27,097 nucleotides of DNA from Saccoglossus kowalevskii (Eukaryota; Hemichordata; Enteropneusta; Harrimaniidae): assembly GCF_000003605.2 (NCBI RefSeq), contig NW_003135832.1:420988-448084 (forward strand), written 5' to 3'. Positions 9,681-21,258 of the stretch are shown one piece after another. The position numbers and the translations under genes are program-made. Positions within the stretch are counted from its first letter, which is position 1, and every line of letters starts with the position of its first letter. The notes beneath the pieces were generated by a model. The model was not told the DNA's origin. It saw only the letters and a list, made by a program, of their open reading frames with translations, and ran no database searches.

Positions 9681-10949
9681 TCGGTCAGTTTACATCTGCT
9701 TCTTTCAGACCATGGTGAATTAAAATAAAAATATGTATAAACACGCATATTATATGCATCCCAACAGTTTCAGCGAACCTTCGCTAGATTTGCTCGACAT
9801 GTATGAAAACTGGCCTTCTTGTCTGCCATCGCTGCATAGTGAAACGTCTGATACCTAATTCACAACACGTTAAACGAGATGAAATGTCAAATCCGAGGGC
9901 TTCACTTGACTTAAGATCCGTGGCTCCAAAGCGTATATAAACATACGCTGTTTAGGGAAGTGGTCTCATACATTTTGACTTATCCAAAAGGTCATGTCTA
10001 CAATTCTACTCAATATATATATATCGATAGATGGTTTGAGAAGTATATTTAAAATCAGATTAAACTCTCGTACCAAGGAATATATTTACTCGTCCTTAAC
10101 AACTGGTTCAAATAATTTTTGTCAAATTCAGCGCAAGTTACTTTTAAAGAAGACTATGATTAGTTTTCTAAACTGGTAATTGTTACACAGAATGTTGTAT
10201 CATGTATAATGATTACTGGACTGCATGTGGCAAGATTTCCCTGTAACCGAGTCAATGTTAGAGGAGAAATGTAAAAATTTTATGATATTAAATATATCTC
10301 AACAACATATATTTCCCACTGCAAGCATTAAGTGAGATCTTGCAGTTGACGGACAATAATCTAATATAAACAAAGTCTATGCCGTATTCAAATTACATTT
10401 CGTTCCAATATAATGTTTTAAACTGAAAATTTGGTGGCCAAGGTTGACCAGTTTTAACATTTTGTATCAGGTTATTCCCGTTTATTGTAATCCATCATAA
10501 GAAATCAGCAATGTATGTCAATAACGCATGCACCAACACGCACATACGGGTATGAAATATAGCAGGTGCCACACATAGACCAGGATGTGTTCACTCTGTT
10601 TGAAAGAACTGACATCACTTCATGTATACCACGGAGTTCATATATATGTCTTGGAGTCGATATATATTTTTCAATTGTTGTCAGAAGTGTGTTTTGAGTT
10701 GTAAATTTAGGAATATTTGGTTTACATTTCGCATGAAAGAAAAGTCATTAAAGATTCAAGCAACTTATTGTAGAAAAGTGGTGTGAATTTACAGTAAGGC
10801 AGATTGAGGCCTTGAACACCAAGACCTGCCCACCTTTTTCAAAAGACAGGAGAAAACCAAACACAATGGAGGGCGGACAATTTTAAGAAATTGACAGATA
10901 GGAGCGATAGGAGCCAGGCCAGGTGTGCCGCTATCCAATATAAAATTAC
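9681..10949. other. Non-coding stretch
   Basis: No frame with a recognisable product. The frame at 9994-10179 (+) is featureless. I see no repeat other than short AT-rich runs. Confidence 0.5.
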
Positions 10950-11011
<62 letters not shown>

Positions 11012-11025
11012 TAATAATAATAATA
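10950..11025. repeat. (ATA)n microsatellite, tail of the adjacent LINE
   Basis: About 25 ATA/AAT units occur with one extra A near 11010. On the minus strand this is (ATT)n directly after GGCGCTTTATAAATTGCG, the usual 3' terminus style of CR1/L2 retrotransposons, which end in short tandem repeats rather than polyA. Confidence 0.95.
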
Positions 11026-11865
11026 CGCAATTTATAAAGCGCCAGTATCCAAAACAAGGTACTGTTAAATGGCGCTGTACATAGAGATGACTAGTTGTTA
11101 AAGGCTTTCCTAAAAAGATGAGTCTTAAGTTGAGACTTGAAACTGTTCAATGTTGGTGACTTGCGTAGTTCAAGTGGTAATGTGTTCCAAAGACGTGGTG
11201 CAGCACATGAGAAAGAATGTTTGCCGAATGATTCTGATTTATATCTTGGTTCATGTAAGAGTTCCTTATTTGTTGAACGAAGTTCGCAAGGTGAAGATCT
11301 AAAGTGAATTAAGTCCGATATATAACAAGGTGACATGTCATTCAGTGCTTTGTAGGTGTTTAGTAGAATCTCGTATTCAATTCTGAGTTTCATCGGTAAT
11401 TAATGCAAATCTTATAGAATCGGTGTAATATGTTCACGTTTCTTTGTGTGTGTTACAATTCTTACTGCTGTGTTCTGGGCTTCTTGTAGTGACTTTGTAG
11501 TGTTCTCTTGTAGTCCGAATGGAAGTGAATTGCCGTAGTCAAGTTTTGAAGATATTTATGCATGAATAATTATTGTACATGTATTTTTGGATAGAATTGG
11601 TATGTGACCAATTTTACGTAGGTGAAAGTATATAGACCAACATGTTGCAGATATGTGCTTCTTGAAGCTGTGATGATGATCAAAGATGATCCCGATGTTT
11701 CTTGCCATCTCAGTGAGTTGGATAACGCTGGAACCAATGAGAATATTCTCCATTGGGCATGGAATGCGGTTAAGCGGTAGAAAGGAATGAACATATGGCC
11801 AGAGAATCTGAACACAAAGTCATCAAGGTTTGTCTTGGAGTAGCCAGAGCTTGTCAATAAGGGTT
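11026..11865 (-). mobile_element. 5'-truncated CR1/L2-like LINE
   Basis: The element is read from 11865 down to 11026 on the minus strand. It holds only the C-terminal end of the reverse-transcriptase ORF, a short 3' UTR (GTACAGCGCCATTT, GGCGCTTTATAAATTG) and a (ATT)n tail. Such 5' truncation is normal for target-primed reverse transcription. Target-site duplications were not located. Placement in the L2/CR1 group rests on the protein tail motifs and the tail repeat. Confidence 0.85.
11091..11865 (-). pseudogene. Non-LTR reverse transcriptase, C-terminal remnant
   Basis: Three-frame reading gives the usual end of a CR1/L2 RT in order: ARNIGIIFD, FKKHIS, YFHLRKIG (11556-11753); SKLDYGNSLPFGLQ and VRIVTHTKKREHITPIL (about 11410-11550); then ILLNTYKALNDMSPCYISDL, FSCAAPRLWNTLPLELR and FKSQLKTHLFRKAF (11091-11393). 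It is broken: stops fall in the normally HWLP-like site (read as H-stop-LP) and just before it, and frames change around 11555. The catalytic RT core (YxDD) is upstream and missing. Dead copy. Confidence 0.9.
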
Positions 11866-14298
11866 ATAGTTGTGCATGTTGCCCTGGATCTATAACCGCA
11901 ATGTATGGTCAACCTTTTAAAGTTCCATTACACATTTAATACTCCGAGAAATTCATCATTCACATTATCTGTCACAAAAAATGAAACTGGCTATTAGATA
12001 TTTATCACTGTCAGCGATCCACTTCTTCTAACTTTACGGGCAGCCTTGTTAACGGCTTTTCATCTTTTTTTTTCTGTAAATCAAGTTTGGTGACTATTTC
12101 TGTCCCAGCTTTCAAATCTACTATTTCTACTAAGTTCACTTTATCTTATTAAGGTCGTTTTGGCATAACTTCATTCCATGTTTCTGATAGACTGCAATTA
12201 GTTAACTGCTCGCATAGGTAATAGAATATCGTTTTATATTATTTATTTATATTCGTTTGTTGAAACCAATGGCGCGCGGCATACAGTTCCGTTAGATAAG
12301 ATTAAGGATGACCATGTTTAGATGTTGTTTGTTTCATATTTATGCGGATCGCAATATATTTAATATAAGCATGACGTCACTGACTGTAAGTTAATATGTT
12401 GATACAATCTGGCCGATATTTGCTTATGACACAATGTTTATGTGACAATATTGACTTATTGTCTATTTCAAATTGACCAACCTACAATAACAAATGTTTA
12501 CGCTACTACCAAATGTGTTTTAATTCACTAGCTAATTTCAAGACAGTCGTCTGTATAGTAGAATAGTTATTTAAAAAGTTTGCTAGATCAAATACTAGAA
12601 CAAAACTTGGTGGGATAATATGCATAATACACATGACATGACATAGCTCGGATTTGATAACATTTTACACTTGGTCACTAGCCGTGATAACATAAGTCGG
12701 GAAATGACCATTTCATTTGTGTGGGCACCGGCAATCAATGGCAAGTCATGGCCAAACGAGTTCAAAAAACCTTTTTGTACCACTTAATATAATCGATAGG
12801 GAGCCTTTTGAAATTAGATTGTTTTGCATCGAGCAATCATAACATTATGTGCCCATCTATTCTACATAGCTAATGCTCGTCACATGATATAGTCTAGAAG
12901 TAAAGAACGAAATAATACTTAATGAGCTATAACAAACAATGTATAAAGTCAACACCTATGTATAGCTTCTATGTATATCACCTATCACATACTGATTTAT
13001 TTTCTATAAAGAGTAAACAAAATACGGTTTTACAACAAATTGGTTGGACATTCATATTGAAATTTGATTTCTTTTATAACAGACCAATAAAACAATTGTG
13101 TATTCGCATCTAATATCTCACAGTACTTCTAAGTTTACATGATGTAGTTTATTTTTAAACATCTCAATATAAGCAACAGCTTCAAATAACGTGCATCGAT
13201 TGCCCCAATATATAAAAAAATTGTTAACAACAACTCGAAGTAAATACCGTTTGACGGAATACCGTTTTACAACAAGTTACACAGGCAGCAATATTGGAAG
13301 TTGTTAAAACATACAAAACAACTAGTTTTAGATTAAATAATTACAAATTAGAGTTTTTCCAAGCAGTTAACGCCCGTCTCATGGTATAGTTTGCTTACAC
13401 AACTTGAAATATAAAAAAAAAATCCGTTTGACAAATCAGACAGACGGCCATACAAATTGAATAATGATATACTCATATGCAACATTTCGAATCCCGTTTC
13501 ATAACAAAACAACTCGAAAAAATACAATCCACTGGCGGTCCTTATTGGTAAAGGAAACAAAAACATTAGAAAATAGTATCCACCGTTTCATTAACTACAC
13601 TAACTAGCCTCTCTGTCATGTCATTTATAATCGCAATATTGAAAGACAACACAACAGTATTCAAAAGTATTCGCTCTAATGGGATATCCAAAATCTCAAG
13701 CGTTTGAAAGCGACACGTTAAATCAAAAACGTAGAGGATTTGCATATAAACATAATTTAGGAAATTATACTATTGGAGTTTTAATCTTTACATGACGTAT
13801 AAAATTGTACATCTCATTTATTTTCAATTTATTCGGATTACATCACGGGGCACACCGGGAAGGGAATTGATCATGACGCTTTTTTTCCGTATTTGTGTTC
13901 TTCCTTTTACAACTTGATTAGTCCATGCGGAACCCCGGCAACCAATGAATTTCGCAGCACCTGAATTAATAATAAAATAACAGAAGATTAATTATGACTT
14001 TTCCCCTTGCTTTACGTTTGTACACAATATAGAAAATATATCAAATTATACTAATTAGATACACGATTTGTAAAAACTCGAGCACGTGAATAACAGTTTA
14101 GGACAAAATTGCGTATTACTTGATTAAATCGATTATTTAGTTATTTACTTAATGTGAAATTGATATTTAAGGGCAAAACTAAATAAAAAAAAATAATGCA
14201 GTAATGCATATATGCACGTCAACACATTGACAGGTAGGTTTATATTAAATAATACTACGTAAACGTGTTTATAATTGTATTATAAATTACAATGATTT
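11866..14298. other. Non-coding stretch downstream of the fucosyltransferase-like gene
   Basis: No supported gene. Frames at 12595-12783 (-), 12922-13113 (+) and 13348-13566 (-) lack motifs. Small scattered similarities such as TTTTACAACAA (near 13029 and 13264) and ACCGTTT/CCGTTTGAC (near 13245 and 13424) hint at an old degenerate repeat between about 12.9 and 13.6 kb. Two minus-strand AATAAA hexamers (13817-13822, 13828-13833) could serve as the polyA signal of the upstream minus-strand gene, about 470 bases past its stop. Confidence 0.45.
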
Positions 14299-17200
14299 TC
14301 AGCATGACTGGGTGTTAATATAATTACAAACGGGTCCATTTGTCGTTGCAAATGTTTGAACATACTCACGAATGGCTATTTCTTGTTCTACCAAAGATAT
14401 GACGTAATTATCATCTTTATACTTTGCAATGTCAGGGACTAAATTGATTATGTCTTGTTTTGTGAAGTAGTTTGGAATATTATCACCGATAATATCGAGT
14501 ATTCGCTGAAAAAAATAAAATAACATAATAGTAAATTAAAGTAATAGTTCGTTAAAGAGATAATAAAACAGTATACTCCTATTCAATGAAAGTGTAAACG
14601 GGTTACTGTGCCTTGTTAAGACGGCAAGTAGACGTTAAGTAATGCGCCAATTACTGCAAATATCAATAATCTATATTGATGACATGAACAAAAGCTTCGA
14701 GGGTCGATTGTAAAAAGTCAGCAAATTTTGAATGTTGTGTCTGGTCAATAGTTCACATTCAAAATTAATCTCATATTATTCAAATATTATTACTTAGCAA
14801 GTGGACAACAAAGTTTGGGTAAATTTCTCCAAAAAAAGCACCGATTACAAAAATCAAATTTGTTGTTGTTGAAACCACAAATATGTAAAAGAACACACAG
14901 ATTTATCAGGCTTTCTATCTTCAATATTCCCAGGAAATCTGTCTGTTTGAATCGATAGTTGCCCAGATCCACAGGTTTGTCAATGAACAAAGTTACAGAA
15001 ATGAGTCTGAAAGTTGACGTACTGGTATGTACGCCTTAATCACGTTTCAGATAAAATGCGATGAAAAAATATTAAATTGCTTAACAACTAGCATATGATA
15101 TGACAGATGATGTATAAATTGTTGTAGTTGCATGATTTGTAACTGTTATAGTTTAGAGCGGATCTCAATTACAGATTTTGACATGTTTCCCCTTTTTTAC
15201 TTCAGTAGACGATCTCAAAAATGCGCGAATATGATCAACGATCTTATGTTACAGGGCACTGATATATTATATATTTATTATGTAGCAAAATGCATAGCTT
15301 GAAATATAATACCTTTGTGAATGGCGGAAATGCTATATACATACACAATAATTTCTCCTTGTTCATGTAGTTTTTAATAACTTTCACGAGTTGTTTACTC
15401 GAATTCTGAAGAGTCAGAAGTTTAAAATCGCACAGACTACGATTTTTATTCGTGTACCATATGTCACATCTGAAACAAAATCATGTGTCATGTTAATTTG
15501 AGAAACTGAGAAACGAAGTATTAGGACATTACTGTGTATCTAGCATTAGGTAATGCAATATAAGTATTCAGTAGTATGATTTTCAATTGTTTGGAGAAAG
15601 AATTGTATTTCCAAGCTTTAATATGTGCAACAGGAATAATAGATATAAATACATTGCAGGTTAGTCTCGTTGTAATGATAGTTTAATTTAAAATGACTGT
15701 TGTACCTTTCACCAGTCCTATTTCTCCAATGAAACGCAATATAAGGTTTTCCTTTGCACATTGTATTTGTAATATTTGTTGCTATGTCTTGTATATATGC
15801 AGCTCTGTTGAAAAATATTCCAACTGTCTTCTGAAGGCTGCGTGAAGCCTTTGGTAGCACAGTGTCGATAGTGATAACACATGTTGCATTCAAAAATGTA
15901 TCACAACCAAAACCACCCTTATTTGTATCGTTATCAATGACAAATGATAGTCCTATATCAGACTGTAATTTGTCAGTAATATTTTTGAAATTTAACTGTT
16001 TCCGTGCTGTGCAAATACTGAACGCTGCTTTTCCGTTACAGTGTTCATGAAATAATTGTGGTGATATTATTGGAACCGAAGATGTTCTTTCCATGCCTTT
16101 AACATCAAATGTGTCGCTCCAACTTCGTGCAGTAGATCCATTATCTTGCGTTTTATGAACCGGAATTGGATAAGTAGCAATAGAGCAGTTTCTGTATCGG
16201 GCAGCAACCAGTGCATCCGCAAGGCGCTTGAAGTTGTTTTGAGGACCAGTTGAGCCACGAATAAAAGCCGGCATAATAAAACATGAAGTCTTTTTTTTGT
16301 GATATTCTGCGAACTGTAATAGCAAAAACATGTAATATATAACATACATATGCATCATAGTGAAGAGGCAGGGCATGTTGTTTATTATAATATGACCAGT
16401 GTGAATCTAGCCATCTGATTGGCTGAAGCCAGGGTTTATATCTGGCAATATATGACTCGGGCCCTGTTTGATGAATAATTAATAAAACAAAAACTGGAAT
16501 AAACTGGATTGAAATATGATAAATGATGTCGTCTGCAAGTCACTAGCGGTATTTTCAGAACATAGTAATTATGTCAGACGACGAGCCTCAGATCAATTTT
16601 GATCTCAATTTCAAATGGAACCAGCTGGATTTAATTGACGCTACTGATGAAGAACTTCTTCAAGCTACTGTTAAATGGGAGCAACAAAGCGCCGGCGGTA
16701 ATAACGAGCCAGAACAACAGATGCCGGTGTCTGTCGAAGGGCAAAGATTCCCAGAATTTTCTGAAGAAATGGTCAACAACTTGACAGTAAAGAAAAATGA
16801 AGTGAATACTAACAAAAGGGGGGTGAAAGTACTCAAATGTAACTATGATAAAAGTAAAAATAAAAAAATGACATATCGTAACTATAGTTCGTTACGTTAT
16901 GTTTTGTAAACAATGCGTTGAACGTTTGACCCCATGATGACCCAATTTCCGTACTAAAATTATATTTGTTTTTTTATAGTGTGGTGTTCTGAACGGAAAA
17001 TCGATCCAGCCTTCGAAATTGTGGAAGTGCAAGAGCTGGCAAAAATATTGAAGCATTTTTATGTCGAGGTCAGGGCTAGAGACGGGAAAGAACACAGCAT
17101 ACGAAGCTATGCTGGAATTTGAGCAGCAATCCATCGCCACATAACCAATGTTCCATTCAATCGCCCCATTAACATTATCAAAGATCGGGAATTCCAGACT

Positions 17201-18614
17201 ACCAATAATGTATTTATAGGGAAAGTAAAAAGTTTGAAGCGAGAGGGAAAAGATAAAATCCAACACAAAACGGTTATCAGTGCGGGAGACAGAGGGAGTA
17301 AGATGTTTACCAGCGGGACACTGTCCGACCGTGACCCGGTGTCCCTTTTACGTTTGGTGTGGTTTTATGTAGAGTTTTTCTTTTGCCGAAGGGGACGGGA
17401 GAATCTGTGGGATTTACACAAAGTTAGTTTTGTTTTAAAGAAAGATGACAGGGGACGGGATTATATCACTTTGGCCTATTTGGAAGTAACCAAAAACCAT
17501 CCCGGGGATTTGAAGGATCAGATAAACGGATGTACAAAACAGACTTTCCACTTTGTCCTGTTACGGCTATTCTAAATTATACAAGTAAGCTTCACCCAAG
17601 CATTAATGCTTTTTATCCAGTTGCCTATTAGTAACTTTACAGGATGGGAAACAACAATACAATACTTTGGGGGGAAATGATGAAAAAAATATCAGCGGCC
17701 GAGTTGAGCATGCTGTACACTAAACACTGTGTGAGAGCAACCACTATAAAATCTTTGAAGGAAGCTGGAATACCAACACGGATACTCATGAATTTAAGTG
17801 GCCATCTGAATGAAGGGAGTATCAGGAGTTACTGTCGCGACAGTTCTAGTGAACAAAAACGTCAGTGTAGTGACATTTTAATGTCAAAAGTCGGTGTTCC
17901 TACCGTCGATAAGCGTGGTAACAATTACCTTCCGATGGCTCCCAATTCCAGCGTCGTTCGGGCGTCAACATCGGGCATGGCTCAAGTACAGTCAAGTACA
18001 GTCAGAGAAATATCTCCACAAGTGAAACTGTATGCTCAAGCTCAGTCGCCACAGAAAATCTGCTCAAAAACTTCAATTTTGGAGACTCTGTATATGTGTA
18101 TACTAACAATTATATTTCTCCAAAACCAAACTAAAATCCTCGAAAACGACAACTTAAAATTTTAAACCGCCATGTTCAAATTTACCACTCTTAACAATGT
18201 ATTAATATATTACTCCGCGATATTTATAATGTCGATTCATATTTGTATAAACCTTTTCTATTTATTGACGATGTATTTTAAGTAGTAAACTTGAACATTT
18301 GCAATTTTATAATAATCTGTTTTATCGTTTTCTTTTAGAATTACATGCCTGAGCGAACGTGTCTCGGAGTGATTTCTATTGAAAGAGTATATGGAAAGAC
18401 CCAGAACGTGGTTATTCATCCCTCCCCACACTTCGTTATAAAATATATGGTAACCTCTTATGTACATATACAATAGAATATGACATACCTTGGGTTTCAA
18501 TGCAGGAATTGTAGGTGAGTGATATTCATAAAGAACTAGAACCATTGCCGTGATTGACAGAAGAAATATGAATACATACTTCAAGAAAGTAATGGCTACC
18601 CTTGTCCCATTCAT
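14299..18614 (-). CDS. GDP-fucose O-fucosyltransferase-like type II membrane protein, 4 coding exons
   Basis: Reconstructed exons on the minus strand are 18614-18489, 16313-15706, 15469-15313 and 14505-14299. All borders are GT-AG (donors AAG/GTATGT, AAG/GTACAA, AAG/GTATTA; acceptors TTACAG, TTTCAG, TTTCAG) and phases match (0, 2, 0), giving 365 codons plus TGA. Residues 1-42 form a type II signal anchor: short basic N-terminus, then a hydrophobic helix (KYVFIFLLSITAMVLVLY), then a Pro-rich stem. The catalytic region is probably lumenal, in the Golgi or ER, and has several N-glycosylation sequons. RGSTGPQNNFKRLADALVAAR (61-81, cut here at 20: RGSTGPQNNFKRLADALVAA) resembles the N-terminal G-x-NNQ block of O-fucosyltransferases; TARSWSDTFD and AFHWRNRTGERC (Arg in an H-x-R motif, 235-246) fit the donor-binding Arg motif; SLVEQEI (334-340) fits the C-terminal block. 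Family knowledge suggests fucose transfer from GDP-fucose to protein; substrate unknown. Exon 1 has an acceptor before it (18625), so a 5' UTR exon should lie upstream. The ATG at 18614 overlaps a two-codon upstream frame. Confidence 0.7.
16571..18165 (+). pseudogene. Crypton-type tyrosine recombinase (DUF3504/ZMYM-like) relic
   Basis: Exon 1 (16571-16838) begins MSDDEPQINFDLNFKW and ends at a GTAACT donor. A 141-base intron ends at TTTTTATAG (16979). Exon 2 continues in phase with LWCSERKID, FYVEVRARDG, SYAGI-stop-AAIHRH and NRPINI, then KREGKDKIQHK and HPGDLKD. Then follows FPLCPVTAILNY in another frame. A final part (17644-18165) has MMKKISAAE, YTKHCVRATTI, LSGHLNEGSIRSYCRDSS and EQKR. These are the blocks of the DUF3504/Crypton-derived domain. 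The recombinase residues are visible: Arg in RRGREN, H-x-x-R in HCVR, GH, and Tyr in SIRSY. It is broken by TGA at 17120-17122 (CGA to TGA likely), by a one-base loss near 17517, and by a TAG after FYPVAY with a small deletion before 17644. It lies antisense inside the first coding intron of the fucosyltransferase-like gene. It may be a dead transposon or a dead domesticated gene copy. Confidence 0.85.
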
Positions 18615-18624
18615 TTCATGTCCA

Positions 18625-20763
18625 CTGAAATTAAATATTTTTATTAATAAACACATTAATATATCGAACATACATATTTCTATGGTATTAGTTTGTACAA
18701 AAAAAGTGTGGTAAACTGAGGGCGTGTGAAATGAGATAGAAAAGAAAACAAAAAAAAGAACATAAAAACATACAAAGACAATCAAATTAATTATAGATTA
18801 CTCACTCTCAACAACAATGAATTTTTACTACAACCTTAAACGTATCATTAAGCTAGTCGTCTAATTAATAATATATGGGTTTTTTTCAAATTATGGCTAT
18901 GTTTATCAATTAATCAAAGTAAATATTAATCCGTGTCATTAATCTCTTTGCGCAAATATCACATAAAGACACATAAATGAATGATGGTAATACCACTAAG
19001 CATTCATTTGTTTAAAAAAAAATTCCTATTGACCATTTATGGCATTGCCGTACATGAAAACATGTATTTGTATTTGCTTCTAGTATTTTCGAAGTCCTGT
19101 TGTAAGTTGAAAACAAGTATGACCTGTAAATCACCTTTAAGACAGTTATCAATGTACACCGTTTCTTCCAATAAAGAATGCATTGTATGCTAATTATCTA
19201 TACAGTTTACCAAAAAGCCACAGTCATACCGAGGGTTAATTGGAACAACATGGACTGCAGTCACAATAGAGAATCTAATGTTTTAAAATTTATTTGAAAT
19301 TGACAGTGTAAAGTATATTGAACCTCAAATGTCTTCTATAACAGAGCATATATGCTCACATTATAGCTGGGATGTTCCTGATTATGTATAATTGCTGCAT
19401 TATAGGTGGGTGTGCAGGGCTTCATTGTGCATGTTGGAATGCTGTATCATAGGAGGGCGTATGTTGAACCTGTAGTGGAAAAACTAATCATTGTGCAAGT
19501 GGATCCTCTTGTTGGCATTGTCCATCATGTTTACTCTAATATGTATTATGCAATGGTCTCCACAAAACCCATCATGAAGACGCATTATTCCTTCACTGTA
19601 TTGAGGGTGATGTCTATGTACACCAACACAATTGGGATATAGAAAACAAAATTTTGGTGAACAATCACTGATTTGTGATTTAAATAAATTCAATTTTAAA
19701 CACATTCCATTTTATCGAATTTGCTCAAATATAGTTTCACAATAGTTATCAACCAAATACGATCGAATTAAACAAACGTTTGCATACTTCATGTCATTTT
19801 AGTTCAACTGAATATGTCCCAACATCATTGCCAGCCAAGGTTCGTTTATTTGCCCATCACCTCATCACTAAACCTTGGGCAGATGGTATATTTAAGTGCG
19901 CCCTCTCTGGCAATACTTGATCTATTTTTTTTCAATGCATTGTCCAGTCAAATTGCTCGATATAGTTGCATCACAGACAAAATTGAACAGTAGAAGAATT
20001 CTTCCCAGCCAGTAATGAAGATGGCATTTTATTATATTTTAACTTGAGGGCTAACAATCCAACTGACCAGATCAATTTATGTTATTCAATTGTTTTTTCC
20101 AATTTCGACTACTCTACAGTAAAGTGTAATTTGAACATAGATTTTCAAATGTCATACGTTTAAAAACATAGTATCTGTATGTCTCTGGGGTAAAAACTGC
20201 GAACTGTTAAGTCTTTAGGAATGATTTCAATATTTTGCTGGAAACGACCCATGCTCGAGCGGAGGTTTCGTCTCGGGCATCCTGCTGTCCGTAGAATGAA
20301 CAGACGCATGTAATTGACTTTGTTGCAAGCATCAAACACATATTGTAGCCGAAACAAGTGTGACCAAGTGTAGTTTTTGTTCAATAAAAGGCTCATACCG
20401 ATTCTTCGCAATCAGCAACATAACATAACACTGCATTTTATTTATGACCATTTTGTCATATGTTACAATATATGCATTGATTGAGGTGAATTATGCTACT
20501 TCTCAGTGCAATCCCACAAGATGTATGCTTGCGAAACTGCACGGTATGGACAATGATATCTTTTTTCTTACCATTACAAATTAATATATAGTATCATTAA
20601 AGACAATATATACATGTATTTCTAATTATATGCATATTATGCATTCAACTATTGTGTTGCATCGCATTATAACAGATTAGTTGTATTAATACCATCCGTG
20701 GTCACAGGAACCAATGTTTAAGCGTTTCTTAATAGTATATTACAATAATTGTACCAGTAGCAC
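18625..20763. other. Non-coding stretch upstream of the fucosyltransferase-like gene
   Basis: This should contain the promoter and a 5' UTR exon of the minus-strand gene, but I could not place them. Frames at 18981-19193 (+), 19406-19642 (+), 19484-19705 (-) and 20160-20411 (-) have no motif. Three imperfect units starting GCT(C/G)(A/C/T)ATTATAG-like at 19354, 19394 and 19441 form a weak 40-47 base tandem pattern. Confidence 0.4.
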
Positions 20764-21012
20764 TGTGATACGTCCAAGTGTGAGGGCGTTTAATTTCGAC
20801 GGTGTGTAAATATTTAAAAAGTGAGTTATCACCAATGAATACTTCCCTAAGCAATCCCCTATTTTAGTGAATTTAATTATTGTATTTTTCTGTGCTTTTC
20901 ATGTCATTATTTTGAGAGGTATAAAGACCAGGAGCTTTAACGTGATATTTTGGTGTATGTGTATTTCATTTCCAGTACTATTTATTGTCTTGTCTTCCCC
21001 ATTCTAGCAGTG
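20764..21012 (+). repeat. Gypsy-like 5' LTR
   Basis: It starts TGTGATACGTCC (usual TG start) and ends near TTCTAGCA/GTG. The part 20841-21012 matches 23260-23429 at high identity: CTTCCCTAAGCAATCCCC, TTATTTTGAGAGGTAT, CAGGAGCTTTAAC and TATTTTGGTGTATGTGTATT are shared in order. It lies about 250 bases upstream of a gag relic in the same orientation and carries a TATA box, as expected for a Pol II LTR promoter. The PBS is not clear. Confidence 0.75.
20920..20925 (+). promoter_or_regulatory. TATA box in the LTR
   Basis: TATAAA in the context GAGAGGTATAAAGACC, followed by a CAGGAGC tract, sits in the U3/R region of the LTR. The other LTR copy has TATTAAAG at the same place, so it is likely weakened there. 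Confidence 0.5.
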
Positions 21013-21021
21013 TGAGAAGTG

Positions 21022-21130
21022 GCATTGTGATTCAGATTTTGATTGTGATTCGGATTCGGTTTGAGATTCGGATTCGGATTCAGTATTGATTTTGATTCAG
21101 ATTTTGATTCACTTTCGATCTGGATTCTGT
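21022..21130 (+). repeat. Hexamer (GATTCG/GATTTT) minisatellite in the retroelement leader
   Basis: About 15 imperfect GATTCN or GATTTT/GATTGT units follow the LTR. Read in one + frame they give Asp-Ser/Asp-Phe dipeptides interrupted by a stop and a frameshift. The tract lies between the LTR and gag, the usual leader position. Confidence 0.75.
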
Positions 21131-21258
21131 TGTCAATAATCCTCTGACAAAATTGGCTGTTTGGCTGCTTAAGGTTTAGAGAACACAGCTTGTACTGCTA
21201 GGTAGACATTAAATTGCTGTATTTACTACTGAAACTTGAATTATACCTCCATAGCATC

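Noticed and set aside
10839-11057. 72-codon minus frame rich in isoleucine
   Set aside because: It is the (ATT)n tail of the LINE read as protein.
12900-13570. Possible tandem repeat from recurring CCGTTT and TTTTACAACAA words
   Set aside because: Matches are too short and irregular to define a unit by eye.
14790-14990. Minus frame in the last intron of the fucosyltransferase-like gene
   Set aside because: Considered as an extra exon, but the 15313 donor joins the 14505 acceptor in phase without it, and its translation has no family motif.
15862-16345. Frames 15862-16050 (+) and 16067-16345 (-)
   Set aside because: Shadows of the second coding exon of the fucosyltransferase-like gene.
16892-17266. 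124-codon minus frame
   Set aside because: Antisense shadow of the recombinase relic, whose + strand reading carries the family motifs.
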